This document shows, piece after piece, positions 33,263-44,834 of a stretch of 64,000 nucleotides of DNA. Made by a program: the position numbers and the translations under genes. How positions within the stretch are numbered: the stretch's first letter is position 1; each line of letters opens with the position of its first letter. The notes beneath the pieces are model-generated. The model was not told the origin of the DNA, searched no databases, and saw only the letters and a program-made list of their open reading frames with translations. The stretch covers positions 39,486,527 through 39,550,526 of the forward strand of contig CM055104.1 of the NCBI GenBank assembly GCA_029204225.1, written 5' to 3'. Source of the DNA: Diphasiastrum complanatum (lineage: Eukaryota > Streptophyta > Lycopodiopsida > Lycopodiales > Lycopodiaceae).

Positions 33263-35093
33263 GACGAAATTTCGAAATATAGGGCCAGCGAGCTCAAGGA
33301 GATTCAAATCCAAAACAAAGGTTGTTGCCACCACTCACACATTAAAACTCATACCAACAGAGATGGGTATTTTTGAGTGGAAAAATATGTAGGGAATAAA
33401 TTCTTCCGAGTTAATAATCATGGTCCTTTCGAGGGTTGCCGATGGTCAACTCTCCCTTGCTAAAATGGGCAAGGAATTTCAGAGGTCAGATTCTTTTTTG
33501 TTTTTAAATTACATTTCTTAATACTAATTGCATTTTTTTTTTTGGTGATATTGATCACTAATTTGTTTTCTAATACAAGCATACATTATTCATGAAAGTT
33601 CAAGAGGCCATGGTAACAGGGTTGAGCTACAAAGATTTTGAAGAGTGCCAGAGGCTTTATCCTCTGAGCAATAAAAATGAAGTCCTCACTCATTTATTTA
33701 TATTATTTAGAGATATGGTATTCACTTCACTCATGCTTAACACACAAACATATTAATTTTTTATTTTAATGACTCATATCTTATGCTAAGCATAGAATTG
33801 TATTCTCTAAGCTAGGATCTCAAGCTTAGCATAAATTTAATTTTTAAATATTTATTATGTTCATCCTATGCTAAGCATAGTGCATTCTTCATTTTACCTT
33901 GCTTAATATTAAAATTTTTTAATTATTTATTTGGTGTATCCTTTGCTAAGCATAGTTGCATTCTCTCTTCTTTCAGTCAGTTGAAGACAAGAAAAATAAA
34001 GTTATTTCAGAGCAGTATAAACAACATATTCTAAAAGCGAAGGCAAAAAAAAGAGACAAAGAAAGATTGACACAAGATTAGACTATTGCGAGGAGAATTC
34101 AACAGAGACATACCTCCCAAAATATGTCAATAATCAACCATGTTTTTACACTATGAAAGAAGGAGATTGTAGGGAGATTTGGCAAAATTTTTAAAGAAAA
34201 CACTCTTTGCATTGCCGACATCCCCAATGGATTTCAAATGAAAGAATCTCTAAATGATGATTGTCCATTGAAATTCACTGAGATCCATAGTGTGATGCAG
34301 AGATTTCTTGAAATCACAACTTCTCCTATTCGGAGAGTTGTGATATTCCATTCAAGTTGACAGTCGCTTTCATAGCAAAAAATACTTCTAACTTTTTGCA
34401 ATGCTGGGATTGGAAATTCTATCTGGTACGTTTTCAAGTTTTTAAAAACTTAATTTTATTTGTTTTAATTTTTATATATTCTATGTTTAGCATAGATTAT
34501 TGTTTAAAATAATAATTGAATGCATAATCATTGGTCATTATTCGTTGGATGACAAATGTTCTATGCTGTACTACAACACCACCAGCCTGACTAGGTTTGG
34601 GAACTTGTTCCAATTTTCAACAATAACAAAAAAATTGAAAAATTTGATGACAGGTTCCATGGCTTGTCCTTATCAAAAGCCACAACAGTTAATTAATCAT
34701 CTTATTCAAATTTTTTCACACCCAACAGATTGGATTTTAGATTTGTTTAGCGGTAGTAGTAGTACAAGTGCATGTGCTGTGCAAAAAGACAAACATGTTG
34801 CTGTTGTAGAATTAGATTCTAGCTTAGTAGAATTTGTAAAAATGCGAAAATTTGCCAAATAAATTAATTGAGGTAGGAAAGTCTACAGATGATGAAGACT
34901 CTGTAATTCCATTGTCGAAAGAACCACAACCTCCCGCTAGTGGGAAAGTGGGTCACACAAGGGACTTTGCAAATGTCATAGTTCAAGATTATAATGTTGT
35001 CACTATAGAGGAAATTGTCGAAGAAATTACCATTGTCTCTACTGAGGCTCCTCCAGAAAAGCCCAAAGACGTCAATGACCTTGATGATTTTTG
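33263..35093 (+). pseudogene. Beta-class amino DNA methyltransferase-like gene, multi-exon remnant
   Basis: Exon-like blocks on one strand: 33,263-33,484 (TTHTLKLIPTEMGIFEWKNM, then RVADGQLSLAKMGKEF), 33,580-33,710 (FMKVQEAMVTGLSYKDFEEC), 33,977-34,080 (basic, VEDKKNKVISEQYKQHILKA), 34,157-34,360 (LCIADIPNGFQMKESLNDDC, a degenerate motif IV, then RRVVIFHSS) and about 34,370-34,425 (FLQCWDWKFYL, then a GTACGT donor). 34,530-34,862 follows with motif X (CPYQKPQQLINHLIQIF) and motif I (DWILDLFSGSSSTSACAVQK, HVAVVELDSSLVEF). The order IV ... X-I is that of beta-class N4-cytosine or N6-adenine methyltransferases. After a one-base shift an acidic tail runs to 35,093. The DPPY/SPPW position reads DIPN, so activity is unlikely. 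Confidence 0.65.
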
Positions 35094-36290
35094 AGAAGCA
35101 TGTATAAGACTATTTCGTCATTTTAAAGATTATATATGAATTTCAAACTTTTGTGGCATGAAGTTTTTAAATTCATTTATATTTTTTAATATTATTTGCT
35201 GCATGAAATATTTTCAAATATTATTTGCTACTTGAAATATTTTCAAATATTTTAAAATTTATTTTCAATGTTACAATAGTAGATATTATTTAAATTGGTA
35301 ATATATTTATCTTTTAAAATATTAAAATTTACTAACAAAATTTTAAGTTCTTAATTATGATGATGCTAAGAAAAAGATTCTTTTTCAAAAAATTTAAATA
35401 TTTTCAAAATTCATGTAATTCTAGATGTCCATTGAAGTAAATTTTTGTTTAATTAGAATTTGTGTGTTATAAAACTAAATTACATAAATATTTTTAAATA
35501 TGTACAAATTATTATTGTAATAAATTAGAAATATTAAAAATATATTAACTTGAATTTATATTGCGTTCATAAAAATTTATTGCAAACAATTTTTTTTAAT
35601 ATTCTAATATATTTGTTACAAGATAATTTTTCAAATAAGTAAAATAATTTTTTTTGCTGACCTCAGTATTTTTATATTTAATGATTTTATTTTTTATCAA
35701 TTAATTTAAAATACGTGCAAAATTGAATATGTTGTCAAAATTTTATATCTAACTTTCTAGTATGATTTTAGTTTTTAACAAAAGATGATATATTTTTAGC
35801 ATGATAATATAGAGTTTTCAAAGCATTTTGAATATAGACATTTTTAATTTGTTTATAAATATTATAAAAAATGGGTCTCCATATTATTTTTTTTTTTGTC
35901 ACCATTTTGTTTGTGTTTATATAATAATACACTAGAAAGCTATGTCTTCTATTATTAGTTTAAATTGTACTCTAATATGGTGCTTCAATTCGTTAAGAAA
36001 TTATTGTCCTTGGATAATAAGATAATAAGTGTATATAAATGCCATCAAAGTAGTTTAGTAAAGTTTTGGTGCTTTATATTAAATCTTTGAGAATATTATT
36101 TTGAATTTATGGGTACACCAATAGAGGATGATAGTATATTCAATTTGTATGTTGTTAGGTTTATAATGTTTAGCAAAATCCAAAAAAAAAAAATTAATAT
36201 TATATTTATTTCCCAAAAACAAATTTCTATTTAGGGTGTATGGGTATATGGTTTGCAAAGTAGGCTGTAGTGTTTACGCTTGAAAGTATT
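35094..36290. other. AT-rich DNA, no gene seen
   Basis: About 1.2 kb, strongly A/T-rich, with repeated short words such as ATATTTTTAAATAT and TTTTCAAATATT. No frame of 60 codons. Confidence 0.6.
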
Positions 36291-36299
36291 TGTTTTACG

Positions 36300-36560
36300 G
36301 TTTAGGGTTCAAGGACTAGGGTTTAGAGTTTAGGAAATAGGGTAAAAGGTTTAGACTTTAAATTTTAGATAAGGGTTTCAGATTTAGGAACCCAGAGTAA
36401 ATGGTTTAAAGTTTAAAGTTTAGGGTTTAGAGTTTAGGATTTTTGAAGTACGGTCTAGAGAGTAGGGTTTTAAGTTTAGGGTTTATGGTTTAGGGTTTAT
36501 AGTTTAAGGTTTATCGTCTAGGGTTTAGGGTTTAGAATTTAGCATTTAGGGTTTAAAGTT
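36300..36560 (+). repeat. Degenerate interstitial telomere-like tract (TTTAGGG type)
   Basis: About 35 variants of GGTTTAGGGTTTAG, AGTTTAGGG and GGTTTATGG fill 260 bp. The plant telomere unit TTTAGGG is visible many times on the plus strand but is mixed with variants, so this is decayed or expanded interstitial sequence. Confidence 0.75.
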
Positions 36561-36569
36561 TGAGAGATT

Positions 36570-37520
36570 TCTAAAAAAAACCATAACAAACCAGCACATT
36601 GGGTGTTCTTACTTCTTATGTTCGCACCCAAACATTTACCCAAGTGAACTCTTTGTACGCTTCTGTTTCCTTGGATGGTCACCTTGTTGTTTTTCCAATC
36701 GTGGGAAACCTTGGCATTTCTTGACCAGAGTCTATTGCCCAGCTGTAGAATGCTGTAGCATGGATCCGTTGCTTTTTTGATGGCGGTAAATGATACTGAG
36801 TAAGGAATTCCATGTACCTTGGCACGAGCATTCCTTACTATCCCAATATCGTTTACTATGAAGCCATCCGCCATCCTCAAATTATACGGGGCTTTAGTGG
36901 ATTTATCTAAACCTAGCGCCAGTCACCGTTCCTCTATTATCAAGTTTACAACTGATCCTTCATCTAGCACCACATTGTAGATTGTCTATCTTGCAATCAT
37001 AATACTGATACCTGGCATATGTTAATCGATTTCAATCGATACAACTAGTGGTGTTGTTGTTTATTGTTAGACTCTCTCCCTTGTTGTGAATATCTTTCCA
37101 TAGATATTGAGGGGGTAATCCACTGGTGAAGGAATCCGTCGTGCTTGGAGATAGTTGGGGTGGTGGCCTCGCCATCGTCATGTCCAGTTGTCGGAAACAA
37201 GTAATCTTGCAATTTCGGTGCTACCCAAATCAGTTGGTCGATAGTAAATTTTGTATTTTGAATACTTTGTGTGCATCATTAATAGCCTGTGGGTGGTATC
37301 CTTAGAACTACAGTTCGATTTTGGAGTAGGTGAGCTGATTGTATCAGTTGGAATGAAGCCAGGTAAGCCCTCCCATTCATTGGTTAGACCCAAGTCTTCC
37401 AATGTGGGTAGTTTCTCACCCTGCTGCATCTCCGCAAGCAAGTTAATCATTGAGTCACAAAGTTGGTCCTCCCTTTTCCACTCTACGGGTATCTTACCGG
37501 TTGTGGGGTTTGTGTTCATG
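36570..37520 (-). pseudogene. Gypsy retropepsin and upstream linker
   Basis: Minus strand. 37,519-37,178 is a gag-pol linker (LPTLEDLGLTNEWEGLPGFI, a NCSSKDTTHRLL block). 37,000-36,570 gives VVLDEGSVVNLI (aspartic protease active-site region, DGS/DTG replaced by DEGS), then LRMADGFIVNDIGIVRNARA, KVHGIPYSVSFTAI and WSRNAKVSHDWKNNKVTIQG. This matches the retropepsin domain of plant Ty3/gypsy elements that matures the polyprotein. It is flanked on one side by the telomere-like tract and on the other by a minisatellite. No RT follows on this strand. The gypsy RT at 39.0-40.0 kb is on the opposite strand. Confidence 0.75.
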
Positions 37521-37676
37521 TAGCATTTGGTCCTTTGTCGATTTGGACTTGGATTGCATGGTCACTACTACAACTTGTGAAATCGGACTATTAATGATAA
37601 TACTTGAAGTGTTGAAACTGAATAGCATGATTTTTGAAATACATGATGTTAGATAACCAAAACAAAAGTTGTCCAT

Positions 37677-37985
37677 TAATAGCTAGAAGCTGTCCCAATG
37701 ATAGCTAGAAGTTGATAGCTAGAAGCTTTTTGTGGATAGGTAGAAGCTGTCCATTGATAGCTTCATTCATTTGATAGCTAGAATGTATCCATTAATACTA
37801 GATGTTGTCCATTGAAAGCTAGAAACTGTCCATTGATAGCTTCATTGATAACTAGAAGCTTTCTATGGATAGGTAGAAGTTGTCCATTGATAGCTAGAAG
37901 ATGTCTATGGATAGCTAGAAGCTTTCTATGGATAGGTAGAAGCTGTCCATTGATAGCGAGAAGCTGTCCATTGTAGTTGCTACCG
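37677..37985. repeat. 21-24 bp minisatellite encoding a 7-residue repeat
   Basis: About a dozen units built from TAGCTAGAAGCTGTCCATTGA and a variant with TTTCTATGGATAGG. On the minus strand (37,993-37,778) the units keep frame and encode LLAINGQ / LLPIHRK / LLAIHRH heptads for 71 codons. Probably a non-coding repeat whose period is a multiple of three. Confidence 0.85.
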
Positions 37986-38018
37986 ATGTTCATGCACGAA
38001 TATGCTCTACAAAAAAGG

Positions 38019-38095
38019 TCTTAAACCCTAGACCATCAACGATAAAGCCTAAACCCTAAACTTTGAACAATAAATCCTAGACTCTGAACCCTGTG
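38019..38095 (-). repeat. Short inverted telomere-like tract (CCCTAAA type)
   Basis: AAACCCTAGACC, CCTAAACCCTAAAC and AATCCTAGACTC in 75 bp: the complement of the tract at 36.3 kb. The two tracts thus face each other around the gypsy protease and minisatellite. Confidence 0.6.
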
Positions 38096-38099
38096 AAGA

Positions 38100-39040
38100 A
38101 TAAAAAGCTATCCAACTTGTCTATAGGGGTTGATGAGGGAAATCATCTTGCTTGTGCATTTACAAGTTGTAAATATTATTCTCTAGCATGTACAAACTCG
38201 AGCTACATGACATGCACAATGTCTAGATGGTCATATTTCACTTCGTTCCATTGTATATATCAAAGGTATGTGAATTGAGCACATGACCTTATAGATTAGG
38301 GCAAGTTTGAGTTAGGTAGATCTAGATTTGATGACATGCATAAAACTAGATGACATGCAAAATTAGTTAGAGTGCATGAATGCAACATGCAAGTCAGTAT
38401 ACATGTTCTACACATGTCCAAGTCATCAAGGGAAGTCACATGCAAGACATGAAAAGACTATTTGATACATGCATGTAGTTTTGTAGGTTCATAGTTGAGA
38501 ATTTGACATTTGGCAAAGTAGGTAGGAGTTAGGTGCAATTTTAGCATGCAAGCTGTTAGGTGTCAATATGGTAATAGTTTACACTTGATTAGGTGTAGGG
38601 AATGCATTGAATGCAAGTAATACCACAAATTTTGGCTCTCCTATATATGTGCATATCATTCTCATTCATATCTAATGATGAATCAAGCTTTGGTAATGTC
38701 ATAATGTCAAAACTGGATCTCATGCTATTTTGCTTGTTTTGATATTCTCTCTCTAACTCGAGATTGGTGTCTTCTTCATATATTATTTTGGTTATGTGTT
38801 CTCTCTATTTGTGAGGAATTAGTTTTGCTTTGATCTGTAGCATTCTAGATTGTGCTCTAGCCTTGGATCTGTTGGTAGATTGCAGGATTGCTCTACAAGT
38901 GTTTTGTGTGCCACCACAAAGCATGGTCAAGATCATTCACACATTTGTTGTGGATCCCCACACGTGTGAAGTTGCTGGATTTTTCACAAACCCTAAACGC
39001 TATTGAGAAATGCCGGTCAACAATGCAAGAAGGTGAATGA
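38100..39040. other. No gene seen; possible LTR-like DNA
   Basis: Contains many GACATGCA words (38,200-38,400) and CACACGTGTGAAG near 38,961, similar to termini of copia LTRs in this window, but boundaries cannot be set. Confidence 0.35.
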
Positions 39041-39049
39041 CATGAAAGT

Positions 39050-40035
39050 GGCCCACTAGAAACAGAATGAAAGAGAACAAATTTGCCTCATAAACATCGA
39101 GACCGATGACAAGCCAAAAAACCTTTCGATAGATGCGGATATTCTCGCGTAGGTGGGAGAGGACGCCGAGAAGCTATTCCAAAAATTCAAGGATGTTTTG
39201 CTTGGTCCTATCGTGACCTCAAAGCCATCCTTGCGTTGCTTGATCAACATCGTATTGAATTGGATAGTACAATACCATTTGATCACCAGGCGCGGTATTG
39301 TACAAATCCCAATTACGCCAAAGTAGCTGAGGATATCGATAAACTAGTGCTGGCCGGATTCTTGAACCAGTAGACCACGCTACCCAATTATCACTTATCG
39401 TGGATGTATCGAAGAGAAATGGAAAACTTTGTATATGCATTGATTATCGTAAGCTCAATGACGCTACAAAAAAGGACCCTACTCATCACCATTCTCGGAC
39501 TCTGTCCTGGACATGGTAGTCGGGCACGAGGTATACTCCTTCATGGATGCTTATTTAGGGTATTGTCAAATCTTCATCGCGCATGAGGACCGATAGAAGA
39601 TGACATTTATTACCGATTGGGGCGCATATGTATGGATGAAGATGCCTTTCGGAATAAAGAGCGCACCGCCTACATACCAATGAGCGGTTAACCAGATGTT
39701 CAAGGAGTATTTGGATGAATCCATGAAGATTTTTCTTGATGATTTTAGCATTTTCAATGATCTGGCTACCCATTTGGAGAAACTCTGGAAGTGTTTTGAA
39801 TGTTGTCGGGAGTATGGTATTAGCTTTAATTCTAAAAACCATTTGTTCTTTGTGGCTTTAGGACTAATTATAGGTTACATTGTTTCGAAGGCCAAAAATC
39901 CCCTGAGCCTCAAAAGATCAAAGCAGTCTTGGATATGCCTGAACCAAGCAACCCAAATGACATCTTGGTATTTAATGGTATTGCTTAGTTTAGTTAACCT
40001 TTGCTTTATTCAAGACTATGGCATTGATCACTAAA
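39050..40035 (+). pseudogene. Gypsy reverse transcriptase (broken)
   Basis: Plus strand with several shifts. Blocks seen are KVAEDIDKLVLAGFLNQ, then ENFVYALIIV-type (core CIDYRKLN equivalent), KMTFITDWGAYVWMKMPFGI (FxTxxGxYxxxxMPFGL), then QMFKEYLDESMKIFLDDFSI, whose FLDD takes the place of YVDD. After that come THLEKLWKCFECCREYGISF, NSKNHLFFVALGLIIGYIVS. RT would copy element RNA into DNA. TAG replaces expected residues at 39,370, 39,595 and 39,680. It ends about 50 bp before the outer edge of palindrome arm A. Confidence 0.88.
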
Positions 40036-40087
40036 TTGATGAAGAAGGATGCATCATTCTCTTGGAGCAACCTATGCCAAAAAGCAT

Positions 40088-42117
40088 CTATATATAGATG
40101 TTTGAAATATAAATATAAGACTTTTCATCTGTAGAATAGGGACTTTTCGTGCTGCAGAAGTTTTAAATTTGGATTCAATTTAATATAATAAAAATTGGAT
40201 ATAAGGAATAATGACTCAGTTTTAGATGGATGAATCTATGATAAATTTAGACTTACATTTCTATTTCCCAAATAACTATCTGCAGTTCACCTTTCCATTC
40301 AGCAGGGAAGTATCCCGAACTAGTGACATTAAGGTGCATAAACATTGATAATCTAAGCAAAAGACCTTCTCATCACGATGTTCTTATATCTTGAAGAGAA
40401 TGAACTATATAGCTTTTATTGTCTATTTCAATCCACAAATTTACATGCAAAGAAACTTTCAAAGTAGCAAATGACAATGATTTTTCTATTGTGCACAACA
40501 TGTCAAGTATGATGAAACAAATGTTATTGAGTCTTGTGTTTTACATGTCTTTTGTCAAGTTCAAAATTTCTAGCAGGCAATAACAGTATCAAAACCATAA
40601 TCTTGCGGAATTTCTAGGCCAAATGAAAGAGGGATTTGAAAAATTGTTGCTAACCGACTAAAACTACATGAACTATTAACACTAGAAGTCATTGGAAAGA
40701 CTCAGGTAGAGCCTGCTTAAAGGCCTCGTAATTGTTGATTATAGTCACATGCTCTGGATATTGCTGGGGGATTTCTGGCCAAGCCCTAATTCCAACCTGG
40801 CAATTCTTCACAAAATGATCAAGGCATCCAATATCTTGCAGATGAGCAGTATCATTGTGATCTTTGATGACCTTCTTAGTGATAGCTTTGAAAGCCTCCA
40901 AGTCCCGGCTACTTGGGGAATCTCCATAGACCCCATAAGCGCGGCATGCCATCTACAAACAAGACCGATTAAGAAATTAAATCAAATTAGCAGGAACCAA
41001 AAAACTTGCCAAGTCCTGAAAACATAATCACAAGCATGCTGAAATCAGAGAACTACAAACAGAATCAAAACAACAATCTCTTACCAACACGCCTTGACAG
41101 ATGGTCTCGTGTCGTAAAATTGCCGGCAATCCCTAGTCTCTTGACCTTTCTTCTAAATACTCCACTGAAGGATCTCTTCTGCAGCGAGTACGATATCTCT
41201 CTCCAAGAACCCGAACAAGAGCTTCATGTGCAGGTTACTCCTGCGCTCGAGTTCGAGGATCCGAAAGTCGTTGCTCACTCTGGCGGCTCTCCTGTCCGAA
41301 TCCTCTGGGATGAGAGGGGAAAATTGTTTGGGATGAGGTGGGGATTAGCCATGGTACTCCTGCGTCACCAATCAATTTTTCAAAACAAATCGCATTCTCA
41401 TAGCAATTGTCAAGAAACCACAACCCAATTTCAAGAATCCCTCATCCCCAAATGCCATCGCAAAAGCCCACAACCTCGCTACAGCCCTCCACAACCCTCA
41501 GATACAAAATAAAATTGAAGCAACTGTATACACCAAAGACAAGAAATTGATAACCCCCTAGACGTTAAACCCAAGAGTACTCTTGTTTATAAAAACATCA
41601 GACTGTAGCACACAAGTCCCTACTAAAGCCACTTGCATTCAAGAAACCTTAACACAACACTTTCCAATTCAATGCCATCGCAATTTTACTTGCAAAATGG
41701 GACCATAAAATTCGTTCCAACAAGCTCCTGTGTCGCTCGCCAACTGACTCAAATTACGATTAGAAAGTTTGTTCACTAGTTTCTGCTAGAAACACACTTG
41801 AGACATGTCATAGAAGAACTTGCTGAAATCATCTGCATGTGAACTGGATTACCGTAGGACATCGATTCCTATTAACACTTGACATGATAGATCATAGGTA
41901 GGATGACTGTTCAATTGAGAGAAAATACCTTGAAAACTTTGAGAACTGTGATTTTGTGAATCGTTTTGATCTGCAGCAATTCTGCTGGAGTTAGTTTTGA
42001 TTGCAAAACTGTTGATACAACTGCATGCAAAATCCTTTCACCTCTGTTGCAAACCGATCACCGGTCTGCCAAGGAAAACATGCTCAACTTTGAAAAAGCC
42101 ACATCCAATTCCATTTC
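40088..42117. repeat. Palindrome arm A (outer, left)
   Basis: Inverted counterpart of 60,395-63,161. The outer edge is at CTATATATAGATG. Matching runs include GACCTTCTCATCACGATGTT (40,361) against its complement at 62,055, and the whole two-exon gene. The inner edge is cut by a copia LTR at 42,118. Confidence 0.9.
40689..41352 (-). pseudogene. Two-exon gene of unknown function, copy A (broken in exon 1)
   Basis: Minus strand. Exon 1 (41,352-41,085) starts MANPHLIPN, exon 2 (40,952-40,689) is 87 intact codons: MACRAYGVYGDSPSSRDLEA, then HNDTAHLQDIGCLDHFVKNC and IRAWPEIPQQYPEHVTIINN. The intron has GTAAGAG at its start and TTTGTAG at its end, as in copy A'. Compared with A', exon 1 has lost a C in a C-run after N-N-F-P, carries a TAG in place of a Gln codon (WS-I-stop) and misses four bases before the donor. 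Exon 2 has no damage. I do not recognise the protein; it is about 170 residues with no signal peptide or membrane segment. Confidence 0.6.
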
Positions 42118-42441
42118 TGTTGGGTTAATATTGATATGGGTTGGACATACTGCAATTGAAGTTAGATCATAACCATAGTTAATGCATAAAGTTAGCTAAA
42201 GTTAGTTTCTTGTCACGGGAACAAGAAGGTCGTAAATAGTATTTTCTTGATACGCATCGTAAATGCGTTATATGTACAGATGACTCCTTTTCGTAATGTA
42301 CTCTCGAATGTTGCTTTGGGCTGTCGAATTTCTCTCACATTTGTGATCGCTTGTGTAATCATCTGTAAATCATTTCTCTTTGATTGTCTGAATTCGCTTT
42401 TGTCATTAGCTGAATGGTTAAAGAGGATTTCATCTCAACAA
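42118..42441 (+). repeat. 5' LTR of copia #5 (end tentative)
   Basis: Begins TGTTGGGTTAATATTG exactly where arm A stops matching arm A' (ATTTC on the left side, seen uninterrupted in A'). A matching CTCAACA terminus is at 42,435-42,441, but no standard primer site follows, so the end is tentative. A 33-bp unit (GATCTGATTTCTTGCGAGGC...) is duplicated at 42,466-42,530. Confidence 0.55.
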
Positions 42442-42630
42442 AGGTCATGGGCCCATGACGCGGATGATCTGATTTCTTGCGAGGCATGTGAATCGAATGA
42501 TCTGATTTCTTGCGAGGCGTGTAAATCGTGTACTGCTGAGAGTAACAGTATCTTGGTTGGGATCCATAGCACGCGACGACAGTCACATCGACAAAGCAAG
42601 CTTGAGTGAGTCGAGAACCATCGATCAGGG

Positions 42631-43808
42631 ATGACGACTGACAGCGGAGCAGACTTCAAAATGATCGAGCGCCTGGACGGACCAAATTACTCAGCCTGGA
42701 GCTGGAAGTTGAAGATCCTCCTGAGAGAGGAAGGTCTTTGGGGGGGTGATTGATGGAAGCGAGGTGATTGAGATGGACGAGGAGGGACGTCCCAAGAACG
42801 CGGTCCAGGCGGAGGCCATCAATGTGAAGGAGGCCAAAGCTTACATGATATTATGCATGGTGCTAGGGGACGCAATAGTCGTGCAAGTGCGAGACACTGA
42901 AACGGCCAAGGAGGTTTGGCAAGCGTTCAAGAAGACTTATGAGGCGACTGGTTTTTCGAGCATACTGACCCTGCATCGGCAGCTTGGCACAATCAAGATG
43001 ATTGAAGGGGATTCAGTGGCAGGACACATTGACAAGATCAAATCTATTTGGAGGCAAATGGAAACTACAGGAGCTGTATTGGACAAGAGGCAGCTGATCT
43101 ACATGCTGATAACCAGCCTGCCTGCGAGCTATGATCCCCTAGTCATGACCTTGGATGGTTTTGAAGAAAAACTCGATCTGGATTTCATGACCATAAGGTT
43201 GCTGCAGGAAGAGGCACGACAAAAGGTTAACCCAGCATTCAGACGAGATGGCGCTGTTATCAAGCTTCAGGAGGATCAGATCAAGGATGGAAAGCAGCCC
43301 AACGGCAAGCAGGGAGGAGGACAAGGATGGAGTGATGAAAGAAAGAAGAAATCAGAGAAAAAGTGTTTCTACTGTGACCAAGTTGGACACTTCATTCGAC
43401 ACTGCAGAAAGAAAAAAGAAGATCTAAAGCTGGGTGAGAACTCTGAGGCCAACTTGGTCGAGGAAGATGATGAACCACCCAAAGTATATGGCTTGATGGT
43501 GGTAATCAAAGGAGAAGACAACGAATCTGATGTCTCATCAGGAAACGAAAGCATGGTAAAACTTGACGTCACTAAGGAACAAGCGAACGAGACAATGGAT
43601 TCTTGCTGGTACCTGGATTCGGGCGCAACGTCTCATATGACGTTTGAAAGAAAAGGGTACATCACGTATGAATTGGTCACCACAAAGAGGGAGATCACTG
43701 TAGGAGATAGAGGAAGAGCAATGTGGTTGGCGTTGGATATGTTGCGATATGGCTGGGTGGAGGATGAGAACTGGTAATCCAAGAGGTGCTTCATGTACCA
43801 AACTTAGG
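42631..43808 (+). pseudogene. Copia #5 gag-protease, truncated
   Basis: The start at 42,631 (MTTDSGADFKMIERLDGPNY) leads into the gag domain with SAWSWKLKILLREEGLW. One extra G in the G-run at 42,739-42,745 shifts the frame, after which 343 codons are open: ETAKEVWQAFKKTYEATGFS, LHRQLGTIKMIEGDSVAGHI, a CCHC knuckle CFYCDQVGHFIRHC and protease active site CWYLDSGATSHMTF. Sequence ends at VLHVPNL (43,808), where it fuses to arm B. Integrase, RT and 3' LTR are deleted. It looks younger than most copies here: only one visible frameshift before the break. Confidence 0.9.
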
Positions 43809-43853
43809 TTTTTAAAACATATTAAATCCAAGACAAGAAAAAAAAAGTATTTT

Positions 43854-44247
43854 CTATGTTGAGCATAGAAAATGCTTTTATTTTACAACTATTGGCTATG
43901 CTCAGCCTAGAAACCTTTCTTCCTCGCCCCCGGGTCTTATGCTGAGCATAAGACCTCTTCAATCTTTAAGTGGCTATGTTGTGCTCAACATAAGATATTC
44001 TCTTAGTCTCTCCCGACTTCTATGCTGAGCATAGCCGTTCTAACTCAACGCGTTTATGTTATGCTGAGCATAGGATCTCCTCTTTCACTCATCCACATTC
44101 TATGCTTTTCTCCTGAGATGATTGCGGCACAATATTAAACTTTTCTCTTGAGATGATTGTGGCACAATATTGGTCTACGCTATGCTAAGCATAAGATTTA
44201 TATCTTTTTAAATAAACTAAACCTTTGTAATACTATGCTGAGCATAG
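43854..44247. promoter_or_regulatory. Array of CTATGCTNAGCATAG palindromes upstream of a TATA box
   Basis: Nine near-palindromes in 394 bp, at 43,854, 43,896, 43,936, 43,974, 44,020, 44,060, 44,180 and 44,233 among others. The exact form CTATGCTGAGCATAG occurs at 44,020 and 44,233. A further copy is at 44,789. They lie before a TATA-like TTATAAATAGAAG at about 44,399 and the 5' exons of the transposase-like gene. The inverted arm keeps the array at 56.66-56.98 kb. Confidence 0.7.
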
Positions 44248-44834
44248 AGAAAAACTTTTAAAAAGTAAAAAATTACAAATATTACCTGGATAAAACGTGG
44301 ATTGTTGATAGATTTGCGCGAGATTATAGGAGGTCGTCGAATGAATGCTTCTATCGCTCCGACGACAACCTTGAACACAAATGAGGTGCCATGTCTTACT
44401 TATAAATAGAAGAAATTTGACCTTTAAACTTTAATGGGGCCCTTTTCGGCCGAATACTAGTACTATCAAAAAAAAGTTTTACGATTTATTTTGTGACCAA
44501 CTTTTTCGATGACTGCCACCGTGTCAAATCTACCAACCTAACCCTACTGTTAGAAGAAAAGCCTGACCATAACTTAAACCCTAATCCTAACCTTTCAACA
44601 TTTAAGAGATGTCTTTTGCAGTTGGAAATTATCTTTGTTATTGTTGACTTTATGTTAAATGCGCTCTTTGCGAATTTCAGTGTGTAGTTATGCTAGTGTT
44701 GGCATGGTCTGTGTAACTATCACTGACATTACATAATGTAAAATTTTTGTTTGTTGTGCTATTTTCACGTTCACATTTTTGTTTCTATCTATGCTTAGCA
44801 TAGGACTAGAATAAAATTGTTACATTTTTGCAAT

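Noticed and set aside
36300-36560. A true chromosome end
   Set aside because: The TTTAGGG units are mixed with variants and sequence with genes continues on both sides.
41006-41512. 168-codon plus frame
   Set aside because: Shadow of exon 1 and its upstream region on the minus strand (copy A).
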